Source: Dermacentor variabilis
Taxonomy: Eukaryota > Arthropoda > Arachnida > Ixodida > Ixodidae
Assembly (NCBI RefSeq): GCF_050947875.1
Contig: NW_027460291.1
Span: 26,309,868 to 26,373,867 of the forward strand
DNA length: 64,000 nt
Direction of reading: 5' to 3'
Of the stretch, positions 46,200-57,333 are shown one piece after another. Numbering within the stretch: the stretch's first letter is position 1; each line of letters opens with the position of its first letter. A program made the translations under genes and the position numbers. Under the pieces are notes generated by a model. It was not told the DNA's origin. It saw only the letters and a program-made list of their open reading frames with translations, and did not search any database.

Positions 46200-48975
46200 T
46201 TAAGTTGTTCAAAGTGATGTACTTAAACGCACGGCACTTCAACCAAAAAAAGAAGGTATAACTTTGCTGTTGGAATCATGTGGCATAAATTTTTACCTTT
46301 TAGTGTTCACAGAAACGTGGTATACTAGTGAGTCAGGAGATTTCATGCTGCCGGGATTCAACTATTTCTTTTTAAACGGCAGGGAGAGTAGAGGGGCTGG
46401 CGTTGCCATTCTAACAACTCTTGAGTTCTCTGAAGTAATTGAAGAATACAGCCTTATCACAAAATCTACGAAGCCTTATGTATCAAGAAGGGTACAAATG
46501 TATTCGCCGTTCTGTACCGCCCTCCTAGCGGTTCTATGGCTGATTTCCTAACATTTATTGATCGTCTTTTTTCACATGCAAATGCTATGAATTATATGCT
46601 TACTGTCGGCGGGGATATTAATATAGATGTTTTGAAGAACTCAGTTACAAGTAATGAATTTTTATCAGTGCTTGAGTGCAACTCTTTTCAAAATGTCATT
46701 ACTATGCCAACACGAGTTACTGAATCAACAATGTCATTGCTGGACATGTTTGTTACCAATTCAATAACAGAAGAAAGAATTTCAGGGGTACTAAGTTGCG
46801 ACATACGCGATCACTTGCCTATATTTATTTTCCTGAAAATGCACACCAACCCGGCCTACGTGAAACCAGAAGAATTCATGTACCGCTCAGTGACACCTGC
46901 AACATTGGAGCACTTTAGACACCGCATCAAGCGATTGCATTGGAATGATATTTTGGCCGATGGGGATGCAAACAACTCGTATAACTTTATAACGACATTT
47001 AAAGAACTTTACTTTGAATCGTTTCCTCTCAAGACATATCACAGGCCAAACAAATCTCGGAAACCATGGATAACAACCTATCTAAAGCGACAGATAAACC
47101 ATAAAAATAAGCTTTACCAGCAGTTCGTTAAAACACGTAATGCGGACTTATGGACTGAATACAAGACTGTTAGAAATAAGTTGAATAAAGAAAAGGAAAG
47201 GGCAAAAAGGGACTATTACTACCACATATTCGATCCACAACGTCCAGAGCGACGTAATACCATGTGGAACAAACTAAATGAAGTACTGAATAAAGGAGTC
47301 ACTCGCACTAAAATAAAAAAATGTGGAAATAGAAGGAAAAACGTTAAACGGAATTGTGGTAGCAGAGCAATTCAATGATTTCTTTGTGAAAATAGGAAAT
47401 GCCAGCCACAGCGCACAAACAACAACCGGCATAAATCCGATACCAAGCACGCTTTTTCTTAAACCAACTTCCAGTTCTGAAGTAATTACACTATTCAGTA
47501 GAATAAAAGATAGTCGCAGCTCTGATTCTGATGGCATAGAAATGCGACCAACAAAGTATGTATTAGATATCATAGCGGAAGTACTAACACATATCTACAA
47601 CTTGGTGTTATGAACAGGTATTTTTCCAACGCTCATGCAACTAACAAAAGTTACCGCAATATACAAAACAGGAGACAAAAACCAATTTAAGCAATTATCG
47701 CCCAATATCCATACTGCCCATTTTCTCGAAATGCCTTGAAAAAATAATAAACGCTAGAATTGATATCTTCTCTAGAAAGTACGATCTTATTACCGAATGT
47801 CATTATGGTTTCATAAAGAAACGTTCAACTGAGAGCGCTCTACTAGCACAAAAAGAAATCATATATAATATTGAAAACAGGCTTTTGACACTTGCATTAT
47901 ATTTGGACTTCAGTAAGGCATTTGATCGCGTAAGTCATGAATTATTGCTAAATAAATTAAAATGCTATGGATTTAGAGGAATCTCGCTCAAACCTATTCA
48001 GTCGTATTTAGGTGCGCGGTCTCAGTACGTTCAAATAAATGGCTTTAAATCAAGCACACAACCAATTAAAACCGGGGTGCCACAAGGCAGCATTCTAGGG
48101 CCTGTGTTATTATTATATTACATCAATGACATAATCAACATCGACGAATTTTGCAAATTTATAGTTTACACTGATGATTGCACACTATTTTTTACTGGAA
48201 GAAAGTTAGGTACTCTCGAGGCACTAGCAGCAAACAACTGTTATAAGCTTCGCGATTGGTGCACTAAAACAATTTAACGCTAAATAAAACAAAAAGAAAA
48301 TGTGTCCTTTTTCGAGCACTTGGCACATCCCTACAGGTACCTCACCATATTACCCTAGGCCCATACAAAATTTCAGTAACCAAGTCAATGAAGATGCTTG
48401 GAGTGATTTTTAATGAACATGTATCCTGGAATGACCAAATAGATCAGATTAGCTTAAAGCTGAGACGCGTGGTTGGTGCTTTAAATCGTCGCCGATATAT
48501 TTTGCCTCTTACCATAAAGCGACTTATTTATCAAGCTCTCTTCCATGCTCACTTGAACTACTGTGCTTTAATATGGGGAAACACTACATTAACCAATTTG
48601 AATAAGCTAAAAATACTTCGGAAAAGAGCTATTAGGGCAATAGAGAACATACCATACCTTGAACACACCAGCCATCTTTTTGTGAAGCATAAAATTGTTA
48701 CGGCGAACAATATATACAAATGCAGGCTGCTACAATCCTACATTAGTGCAACTCGCGGGAAGCTTGACACATTTAGCACACTTGCAAATCTTGAACCTAC
48801 TCAAAGTATTTACTTCTATCGGTATAAACCCGCCTGGAAAACTCCATTCTCACGCACTATTTACGGAACGCAAAGGCTTAGCTGCACATTAGCAAGCACT
48901 CTTAACGCATATGAGCAGCAAGACATCCAAATCAAAACACTAAACCCCACCAATGTAGTTAGCTTGTTTCTGTAA
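46200..48975 (+). pseudogene. LINE ORF2 (endonuclease + RT), YADD changed to YTDD
   Basis: Endonuclease islands: FTETWYTSESG (about 46309), RESRGAGVAIL, LYRPPSGSMADF (about 46517), GGDINIDVL (about 46609), DIRDHLPIF (about 46801). RT: SSDSDGIEM (about 47519), then after shifts LYLDFSKAFDRVSHELL (about 47902), KTGVPQGSILGPVLLL (about 48069), KFIVYTDDCTLFF (about 48157) and an intact C-terminal 195 codons (48388-48975). The Ala-to-Thr change in the catalytic YADD is unusual. At least four frame changes make it inactive. Confidence 0.8.
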
Positions 48976-49301
48976 CTGCGCATTCCTTAAATTGTATTGC
49001 ATTATATCATTGTTTTCACTAAGCATAGAAGTAGGATGCCAATTTGTCTTCTCTTGCTTTACTATATGCGAAGATGATCCTATATGTACAATTTTTCGTC
49101 CTGGTGTATAATAATTATTTGCTTTCGCTTGAGTGTTTACCCTGTCACTTTAATTATTCAGTTCTTGGTTGTATAATTCTCTTTTTGCTTGTATATTTAC
49201 CCTGTCATTGCTCCTACAGGATGGACGGTGCTTAGTCAAGCTGCAGTATCCGCAGCTTTTTCGCCGTCTCCCCTTTTTCACAAATGTTTTTGGTTGGTTA
49301 A

Positions 49302-49325
49302 AATAAAACACTGACTGACTGATTC
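49302..49325 (+). repeat. CTGA tail of the inserted LINE
   Basis: AATAAAACACTGACTGACTG then ATTC, directly after the 3' UTR and before the resumed I-clade-like reading. Confidence 0.8.
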
Positions 49326-49785
49326 AGATGACGCACCGACAGAACCACTGAACTATATTGAAACTCTACAATATTACAGAGATACCAGGTGACCCTTCCC
49401 TCCACCACATAATTCCCTTAACCGAGAAGATGCCGTCGCGTGGCGACAGCTTCAAACTAATTCATTTCTCTGCCTGGTTTAACTTCACCTCTTCCACCCC
49501 ACACGATATCCCTCATACCGTCCTTATTGTGGAGCAAAACCCACAATATGTCATTGCACCTGGGAGTGCCCACACCCTCCGGTCTATTACCTCATTCCTT
49601 CACCTTCGCCTTCCTCCTGGGAATCTGCGCTGACCAGCTCAGACCCGCAAGTGCAGCGACGGCTGATCCGGCGGGCACACGGTATGGCGCGAGCCAATGG
49701 AGCCCTGAACTAAGGGCTACACTTTACCAGGAAGTCACCCAATCTCATTACAAATAGACGTTTTCTCTCTCTGTCTCTCACTTCG
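49326..49785 (+). pseudogene. C-terminus and 3' UTR of the split I-clade-like LINE
   Basis: The plus strand resumes with PLNYIETLQYYRDTR, REDAVAWRQLQTNSF, a shift, CGAKPTICHCTWECP (Cys/His cluster) and SWESALTSSDPQVQRRLIRR, which is the segment that follows RNase H in I-type LINEs. It ends with a TCTC tail at about 49760-49785. The continuity with 43760-45264 across the insertion is the evidence for nesting. Confidence 0.7.
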
Positions 49786-49789
49786 GAGA

Positions 49790-51225
49790 GAAATGCCAGG
49801 GATTAGGCAGGGTAGAATCTATCATGATCGGCAGTTCAAACTACGAAGTCAGTGCTTATGTAGCTACTCGGAGCAATAAGTGCAAGGGGTGATCCGGAAT
49901 ATCGATCGCGGCATAACCTAGACGAGCTCACAAAGCTTATTATTCAGTCGAGAAATCCAACTGCTACACAGGTGAGATGAATTAAAAGCACAAGCACGGT
50001 CATAGTCCTCTTTGACGGATCCAAGATGCCAGACTATGTGAAATGCGGTCCCACCCTGGTCAAGTGTTCCCTATGCCGCAGGCAAACCGACGTTTGCTAC
50101 ACGTGTAGACCGTTAGACCAAAGAGCTGATGTTTGCCCATCCCCAGAAGACGGGATCTGCCGAGGTACTGCCAGTAACCCGGATGATCAGCGCAGATGTA
50201 CCCCAAAGTGTGCTCTCTGCGGGGGTCTTCATTTCACGGCGGATAAGGACTGCAAGCAGATATTTCACGTCCAATACATCGTCAGGCAAAGAAGAAGAGC
50301 TAGACGAAAAGAAGAATTCCGAGAACCCAACGACTCGTTGTACGCGGACAGTCTCCCTCTCAAGTCGGCCATCAGCAAGAAATCAAGGTCCAGGAGTCTG
50401 GAGTCCAGAGGCAGCCTCTATCAGATGCTGGAGGATGATACCAGCCCGAGCCCGGGCAGAGCTTCATTCGGGGCTCGCTCAAAGGACCGGTCGTCCTCCT
50501 GGGGCCGCAAGGGTCCCAGGTGACGCTCTTGCTCGAGAGGGCGATCCGGTTCCAGGAGCACATCCAGGAGCAAAGGTCGCTCCAGCTCGCGGTCCCACAG
50601 GCCGGGTGTCAGCATCCAGAAGCCCGCTAAGCAAGGAGCTATTCCTACATGGGTGGACCAAGTCAAGGGAAAGCCCAAAAAGGTAACAGGAGGTTCGCCG
50701 TCAGAGCATAGTAATGCTAGGGTAGCGCAGCTCGAGAAAGAAAATGCAATGCTGAAAAGGGCAACGGAGTAACTCAAAGCCGAGATGGCAGACCTAAAGA
50801 ACATGACGAAACGTAATTTAGCACAATTTCCTGCGTCACCGCAGTATGTCAAGCGCGAAGCTCCCATGAAAGTCCCAGTTGAGGAATCACACAACAAACG
50901 TCCTGCTAAAAAGACAGCCATAGCGGGACCAGCGCCTAGCACTTCTGCCATGAAAGCAAATTCAGAAATCAAAGATGTTAATAAATCATTTAGCATTACG
51001 ATTGGGCAATCAAAGCCACGCTTGACGGTTTCGTGGAAAGTTTCAAATCACTTGGTAGCAGACAGGACGAGCTTGAGAAGCATGTGTTTGATATGAGTGA
51101 ACCACCACAGCCTACTAAGGGGAAAAAGCCAAGCTCCGTCTCGACCGAGCAGACAACGATTGCATCTGGCAGCATCTTAAATGACCAACTAACTTCCAAG
51201 TCTAATCATGGCTGCAAACCGTAAG
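49790..51225 (+). pseudogene. second I-clade-like LINE: ORF1 with zinc knuckles
   Basis: Upstream part: DPEYRSRHNLDELTKLIIQS, then VIVLFDGSKMPDYVKCG (about 50003). The Cys-rich centre includes CSLCRRQTDVCYTC (50059-50100), KCALCGGLHFTADKDCK (about 50209) and a basic stretch RQRRRARRKE. A long serine/arginine-rich region follows, then a coiled-coil-like segment and a C-terminal region with several shifts. Gag-like RNA-binding ORF1 of the I group. It directly follows the TCTC tail of the previous I-type copy. Confidence 0.65.
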
Positions 51226-51229
51226 CGAA

Positions 51230-52450
51230 TTAGAATCTGCAGTGGAACTGTAGGGGATTCCAGCGCAAGAAGAACGTCCTACAGCAGTTTATCCGATTAC
51301 TTCAGGAAAAGCCGCACGTGATCCTTCTGCAAGAAACGCTCACCGATTCGGTATCCTTACCAGGCTACAAAGCGTATGTGACACACAGTAAAGGGAAAAG
51401 GGGCATCGGTACTCTAGTAACCAAAAGAAGCGGTTTCATCTCCCTTGACATAAGCGGTAATTCTAGGAATGTCGAGTACTCCCTGGTAGAAATTATACCG
51501 GGGGGTCTAAATAAGCACACTATCGTTATGCTCAATATATACAACACGCCTGCAGACCCCAGGTAGAGGTTTGCAACGTTTGATGCGAAAGCGGCCAGAA
51601 AACCAAGGAAGTCCCCCCTAATCGTTGCCACGGGCCTCAATGCTCCGCATTTAGCGTGGGGGTACCTTCAAGATATCCGCAAAGGTGCCGACCTATGGCA
51701 GAGTGCAGCTAATCACAACCTAACTTTAATTACCGACCCAGCATTCTCAACCAGACTCGGTAATTTCTGCACCAGAGATTCTACACCTGATGTCACCTTC
51801 GTCAAGAACGTTGATTCGGCGAATTGGACCAACTTGTCAACGGAAATGCATAGCGATCACAACATCTCGGCGACCAGCATTAACGTGGACAAGAAGCGAC
51901 TCAGAAATTTAACGTCCGTGATTGGCACCTCTTTCGCAAAATCAGACAAAAATGTAAGCAGTTCATGGACTCGAACCCTACCCTGGACCAATGGTCTGAG
52001 CAGCTGAAAGAAGATGTCAGGGTGGCCACCAAGTCGAGCCAAACCCACCTCGAAGTTGGCAGGATGGACATTCATCTGGCGCATCTTCTGGAAGCCAAGA
52101 AGTCGCTCCTCGACGGGTAAGGGGATACAGATTTAATTGCAAACTCAGTAAAAAGATTGCAGAACTGAAAAGAAGTATGGAAGAGCATTGTCATGAGCCA
52201 GCAAAACAGTGGCGGGATGAAGGTTGCAGCTCGGTGGATGGTCGAATGAGAGTACAGTGTAAATGGAACCTGCTCAAACACTTCTTAGATAATATGAACT
52301 TCAAGTCTAACCAAAGGCAAGTGATTGAGAAGGTTCTCCATGAGGTGAGGCAATCGGAAACCGAAGATGCTATTGCAGATCGGCTGGAAAACAGATATCT
52401 TCCGGTCGAGAACGCGTGGGGACCCCTTTGGATCCCTATCTCCTGTTGAC
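51230..52450 (+). pseudogene. second I-clade-like LINE: endonuclease, cut before the RT
   Basis: WNCRGFQRKKNVLQQFIRLL (about 51240), ILLQETLTDSVSLPGYKAYV (about 51321), VMLNIYNTP, then a TAG at 51564, LIVATGLNAPHLAWGY (where family members have GDFN, about 51620), TRDSTPDVTFV and EMHSDHN (about 51847). The RT should follow but the sequence stops at about 52450, where the monomer array of the next LINE begins at 52486. Confidence 0.65.
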
Positions 52451-52485
52451 GTTCACGGAGCAATCATGTTAGGCGTGGTTCACGG

Positions 52486-53529
52486 ATCATTCACGGAGCA
52501 ATCCAGGCAGCCTTCGCAACCAGGCAGAGGCTAACCGCCTTCTTCGTTCATTACAGAAATGCGCGTTTGAGGAGCGGAATCCGAAGCTGCTACCGTCACT
52601 GCTGGTGGAACCTACACGTGTCCACGGATCGTCCCCCTCCCTCCGTTCTCTACTGGCAAGCCGCACCTGCGCACTACTGTCCGATATCAACGGCGTCCCC
52701 TATATAACCGCTGCACGACGGTCCCCACATCATTCACGGAGCAATCCAGGCAGCCTTCGCAACCAGGCAGAGGCTAACCGCCTTCTTCGTTCATTACAGA
52801 AATGCGCGTTTGAGGAGCGGAATCCGAAGCTGCTACCGTCACTGCTGGTGGAACCTACACGTGTCCACGGATCGTCCCCCTCCCTCCGTTCTCTACTGGC
52901 AAGCCGCACTTGCGCACTACTGTCCGATATCAACGGCGTCCCCTATATAACCGCTGCACGACGGTCCCCACATCATTCACGGAGCAATCCAGGCAGCCTT
53001 CGCAACCAGGCAGAGGCTAACCGCCTTCTTCGTTCATTACAGAAATGCGCGTTTGAGGAGCGGAATCCGAAGCTGCTACCGTCACTGCTGGTGGAACCTA
53101 CACGTGTCCACGGATCGTCCCCCTCCCTCCGTTCTCTACTGGCAAGCCGCACCTGCGCACTACTGTCCGATATCAACGGCGTCCCCTATATAACCGCTGC
53201 ACGACGGTCCCCACATCATTCACGGAGCAATCCAGGCAGCCTTCGCAACCAGGCAGAGGCTAACCGCCTTCTTCGTTCATTACAGAAATGCGCGTTTGAG
53301 GAGCGGAATCCGAAGCTGCTACCGTCACTGCTGGTGGAACCTACACGTGTCCACGGATCGTCCCCCTCCCTCCGTTCTCTACTGGCAAGCCGCACCTGCG
53401 CACTACTGTCCGATATCAACGGCGTCCCCTATATAACCGCTGCACGACGGTCCCCACATCATTCACGGAGCAATCCAGGCAGCCTTCGCAACCAGGCAGA
53501 GGCTAACCGCCTTCTTCGTTCATTACAGG
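52486..53529 (+). promoter_or_regulatory. 243-bp tandem monomers with TATA boxes
   Basis: Units begin at 52486, 52729, 52972, 53215 and 53458 (partial, to 53529). They are almost identical (one visible C/T difference near 52909). Each carries TATATAA (52701, 52944, 53187, 53430) 28 bp before the next unit's start, ATCATTCACGG, which has an initiator-like TCATTC. The array begins exactly at this start. 243 is divisible by three and one frame is stop-free, giving a 314-codon repeat frame that is probably incidental. Confidence 0.8.
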
Positions 53530-53599
53530 TGTGTATCCTGTATCTTTGATTACATCGATCTTAGGCTACTGGATTGCTCCGTTCGTGTTTGTGTCCAGC

Positions 53600-54364
53600 A
53601 TGGGTGATAAGCCTCCTTCAACTATAAAAGAACTTGTAAAGGCTATGACTGACTTGAGTGCACAGTTTAACTCTAAGCAAAGTGAACTAAAGCAAGATAT
53701 AAAGCATGTGATTGAATCTGAAATGGAATCTGTCAAAACTTCAATGGGCGTTATCAATGAAAAGTTCGAAGAATTTAGAACAGAGATCTCTGAGCTCAAA
53801 AAGACCCTGTCTGACGTGAAAAACGTAAACCTGGAAATGAAAAAAGAAAACAACCGACTCACAAATGAAGTGAAAACTCTCAGGCACGAATTGACTGAAC
53901 TGCAGCAGTACAGTAGAAGAAATAACCTTGAAATCAAAGGCATCCCTCCAGCACCCACTGAAAATCTGATTTCAGTGATGACATCGATCTGTCATCTCTT
54001 GAGCACCAAGTTCGATGAATCCGATGTTGAAGCTATCCATCGTGTGCCCTCAAAAAACAAGGACGAACCCAACATCATTGTTAAGTTTGCTTCCAGGAAA
54101 GTGAGAGACAGCATTCTGAAAACAGCGAAAAAGCAACGGCTGAACACTACACTTCTGAGCTTTGACGATCACGAAAATCCCGTGTTCATCAACGAACATT
54201 TGTGCCCGGCAAACAAACTTTTGCTAGGTAAAGCACGGAAAGCCAAAAAGGAAAAACAGTGGAAACACGCATGGGTATCAGATGGCAAGATCCTGATGCG
54301 CAAGACAGATACCTCGCATGTTCTACATATAACCTGTGACGCTGATCTTGCTCAGGTAGTCTAG
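53600..54364 (+). CDS. LINE ORF1 protein, intact
   Basis: 254 codons from ATG at 53600. Residues about 10-115 form a long coiled coil (SELKKTLSDVKNVNLEMKKE, NNRLTNEVKTLRHELTELQQ). Then YSRRNNLEIKGIPP, an RRM-like part, VEAIHRVPSKNKDEPNIIVK, and a C-terminal FINEHLCPANKLLLGKA domain with a basic tryptophan motif. The INEHLCPA block is shared with the ORF1 at 45322-46099. It should trimerise, bind its own RNA and form the retroelement particle. No 2A motif is seen. ORF2 begins 4 nt after the stop, which suggests reinitiation. The start is chosen as the first ATG outside the monomers, about 140 nt after the last predicted transcription start. Confidence 0.8.
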   Translation: MGDKPPSTIKELVKAMTDLSAQFNSKQSELKQDIKHVIESEMESVKTSMGVINEKFEEFRTEISELKKTLSDVKNVNLEMKKENNRLTNEVKTLRHELTELQQYSRRNNLEIKGIPPAPTENLISVMTSICHLLSTKFDESDVEAIHRVPSKNKDEPNIIVKFASRKVRDSILKTAKKQRLNTTLLSFDDHENPVFINEHLCPANKLLLGKARKAKKEKQWKHAWVSDGKILMRKTDTSHVLHITCDADLAQVV

Positions 54365-54368
54365 AAAC

Positions 54369-57187
54369 ATGGCCTTTTCCGTCGAGGAAATCAGTGCTAA
54401 GTGGCACGAGAGCGAAAACCTTTCCATTTTTCATTGCAATGTCCGCAGCATAAATAAAAATTTAGACCAACTCACTGTACATTTATCGCAACATTCTTTC
54501 CAGTATGATCTTATCGCTGTAACTGAAACCTGGCTTAAGAAAGGAGAAATACCGTACATACCGGGTTACACAACGCTATCTTTACCAAGAGATAGCACCG
54601 CACGAGGGGGTGGCGTTGCTCTTTTTATAAAAAACGGCATAGATTATCAACAGCTCTCGGATTCCTCTCTGAGCTCTAATACCACAGAAGCACTTTTTAT
54701 TCGCCTTAAGACAGACGTCGTAATAGGCGTGGTATATCGTCCGCCAAACACGTGCACAAGTCAGTTCATATCTGATATGGAGTCCATTCTGGTTCCTCTG
54801 ATGTCTTTTAATAATCAGTTAGCAATAGTTGGTGATTTCAATATCGACTTATTAAAGGATGACTGTCCAGATTATATTTTCTTACTGGAATCGTTCAACC
54901 TCAAGAATGTTATCAATGTGCCCACTAGAATTACACATCAGTCTGCAACAATTATTGATCACATCTTATGTAACCGTGATATGGATGCCTGCGCTGGTGT
55001 TTGTAACCAAAACATTGCTGATCACTGTTCAACTTTTCTGTTTCTGCCACGGTCGGGTATCGATTGTATTTGCCCTACCCATACCAATGTATTTTCACGG
55101 GTGGACTACGCGCATGTCAGGCGTTTGCTCGAATCTATTCATTTCGAAAATCTGTGTCACAGTGACGTTCACACAGAATTTGCTAACTTCGTATCTGCTG
55201 TTTCCGATGCAATTACTAAGTCAACACTGAAGTTTTCTCGGCGCAACTACAAACATGCCATATGTCCTTGGATTACTGAGGAAATACTCACAGTATTGAA
55301 AAAGAAGGATTCATACTATAATAAGCTCAAAAACAACAGAACAAATGCTTATTGAAACAGTTTAAGTATTACAGAAACAAATCCGTGGCGCTGATGAGAA
55401 AATCAAAGAAATTGTATTATACTAATTTGGTTAATCGTCAAGGAAATGACACAAAGCAAGTATGGAAGATTGTAGGAGAAGTTACGGGAACAGCTAAAAG
55501 AAAACAGATTGTTCCTGTCAACTTGTCAATAGAGACTGCAGACCAGTTTAATCAGTTCTTCACAACATACGGTCAGAACAGTTCGCAACCTACTCCCTTA
55601 GCTTCAGTGACATCCGACATACCTCGATGTATTAATAATGAATTCAGTTTCTCGAACATTACTAGCGATGAAGTTGCAAGTGTTGTGGCGAACATGCCCA
55701 CGAATAAAGCGGCCGGGCCAGACGGCATAATGGCTAAGGTAATCAAGGACAACATTGATTTGTTTTGTGTTCCTTTGTGCAGAATATTCAATCATGCGAT
55801 ACACTCTAGCTTATACCCCGATACTTTAAAAGTTGCAAAAGTTGTTCCGATATTTAAAACTGGTGACCCTAACAACCCGTCTAGTTACAGGCCAATATCT
55901 GTACTGAGTGTCGTCAATACCATTTTTGAAAAATTAATTGCTTTCCAACTGAAAACCTTTCTTGATGTTAATCATATTATTTGTCCTCAGCAACACGGAT
56001 TTGTTTCTAGCAGGTCCACGTCCACGGCTGTAGTTACTCTATCACAGCTTATCCTATCTGCTCTTCATAACCATAATGTTGCTGTAAGCGTATTTATAGA
56101 CATCAAAAAAGCTTTCGACACAGTTTCACACTCCATTCTTTTAATGAAACTGGAAGCATATGGTGTGCGTAGCGGGGCCCTTGAATTCTTTAAAAGTTAT
56201 CTTTCTTCACGACAGCAGCAAGTTGTCCTCAAACAGTTCAAGTCTGCATACCAAACTGTTACGTGTGGTGTACCCCAGGGGTCAGTTCTGGGACCGCTTT
56301 TATTTTCGCTCTTTATTAATGACCTCCCCAATGCAATACAGTGTTCTCAAATTTTGATGTATGCGGATGACACTGCACTTATCTTTACTGGCAACTCACT
56401 TGAATCAATAGAAAATCCTATTAACAATGAACTCCAACGTATCTCGACCTGGTTTCGTAATAATCATCTAACTTTAAACACTGAAAAAACTAAATATGTT
56501 ATTTTTCGTTCAAAACAAAAGTGTATTGAATTAAGTGATTTTTCTATATGTGTTGACAACAATGTTATTGATAGTGTGTCTTCTTTTAAATATTTAGGGG
56601 TCATGTTCGACTGCCACTTGTCTTGGAAGGAACAGGTGCACAGTGTGTGTAAAAAGGTTGCGTACGGTTGTTTTACCTTGTCTAAGGCACGGCGGCACTT
56701 TCCACCTGCTATTCTTAGATCACTGTATTTTTCATTATGTCACAGTCATCTCAGTTATTGCAGTGAATCATGGGGAATCACATACAAAACGTATTTAACA
56801 CCATTGCTAAGACTACAAAAACGTGCCTTGAAAACCATGGGATTACCTTCTTCGAATAGTTCTAACAATAACATTTTTGACGCAATGCAAATCATGTCAT
56901 TCACAACCTTACGCGATTACAAAATAGCTCTTATGGTTAATAATATTATAAATACCAACTACCCCTTACCTCTTGGTGCATTCAGTATTCCCGTCCGCAA
57001 CACTAGACAAGCCAGCAATGGCAATTTTAACCTTCCTATTTGCCATAATGCGTACGGAGAAAGACGAATAGAATTTACAGGAGCGAAAATTTGGAACTCG
57101 TTGCCAATTGAAGTAAAGCAAGCTAGGAATTTCAAACTGACATGCAAGAAACATTTTTTGGGAATGGAAGCAAGGCTACAAAGTTAG
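54369..57187 (+). pseudogene. LINE ORF2 (endonuclease + RT), single frameshift
   Basis: First part, 54369-55355: endonuclease with HCNVRSINKN (residue 22), VTETWL (51), GGGVALF (80), VYRPP (122), GDFNIDLL (155), IDHILCN (196) and IADHCS (216), all catalytic positions present. Second part, 55352-57187, is in the −1 frame: SYRPISVLS, FIDIKKAFDTVSH, GVPQGSVLGPLLFSLFINDL and MYADDTALIF (catalytic YADD at 56360-56371), then the thumb and C-terminal domain. The two parts overlap by a few bases at 55352-55355. A one-base loss in a TATTG context is the simplest cause. Otherwise about 940 codons are open, so this copy was active recently or the frameshift is an assembly error. Confidence 0.85.
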
Positions 57188-57303
57188 TTTTTCTTCAATG
57201 TGTTTGTGATTGCTGTCCTATATGTTATTTTGTATTGGACCGCTTACTAGCCTCATTGGCTATCGGTCCAAATATCTGTGTATACATTTTGTTTGTGTTA
57301 CTC

Positions 57304-57333
57304 AATAAAGACTTCTTGATTCTTCTTGATTCT
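57304..57333 (+). repeat. LINE poly(A) signal and TTGATTC tail
   Basis: AATAAAGACTTCTTGATTCT, then a repeat of CTTGATTCTT. It marks the 3' end of the LINE. Confidence 0.75.

Larger units (their letters stand above)
45265..49325 (+). mobile_element. CR1/Jockey-like LINE inserted in the I-clade-like LINE
   Basis: Includes ORF1 (45322-46099), ORF2 (about 46200-48975), a 3' UTR and a CTGA tail at about 49302-49325. The I-clade-like reading stops at 45264 and resumes at about 49326. AGATG is present at both junctions (45252-45256 and 49326-49330) and may be a short target-site duplication. It has only about 55 bp of 5' UTR and no monomers. Confidence 0.75.
52486..57333 (+). mobile_element. nearly intact CR1/Jockey-like LINE with 243-bp promoter monomers
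   Basis: Order: four full and one partial 243-bp monomer (52486-53529), ORF1 (53600-54364, intact), ORF2 (54369-57187, one frameshift), 3' UTR with AATAAA at 57304-57309 and a tail of TTGATTC-type repeats to about 57333. Its organisation and light damage make it the youngest-looking element in the window. No target-site duplication is visible. The 5' flank is an I-type LINE and the 3' flank is an LTR-like sequence, so the ends may have been rearranged. Confidence 0.85.

Noticed and set aside
52487..53419. Four identical 67-residue minus-strand frames
   Set aside because: Opposite-strand shadows of the 243-bp monomers.
52605..53549. 314-codon repeat protein
   Set aside because: Same reasoning: 243-bp promoter-like monomers with TATA boxes upstream of ORF1.
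55340..55360. Programmed −1 ribosomal frameshift in ORF2
   Set aside because: There is no slippery heptamer or clear downstream structure; a simple one-base loss explains it and ORF2 of this LINE group is normally one frame.
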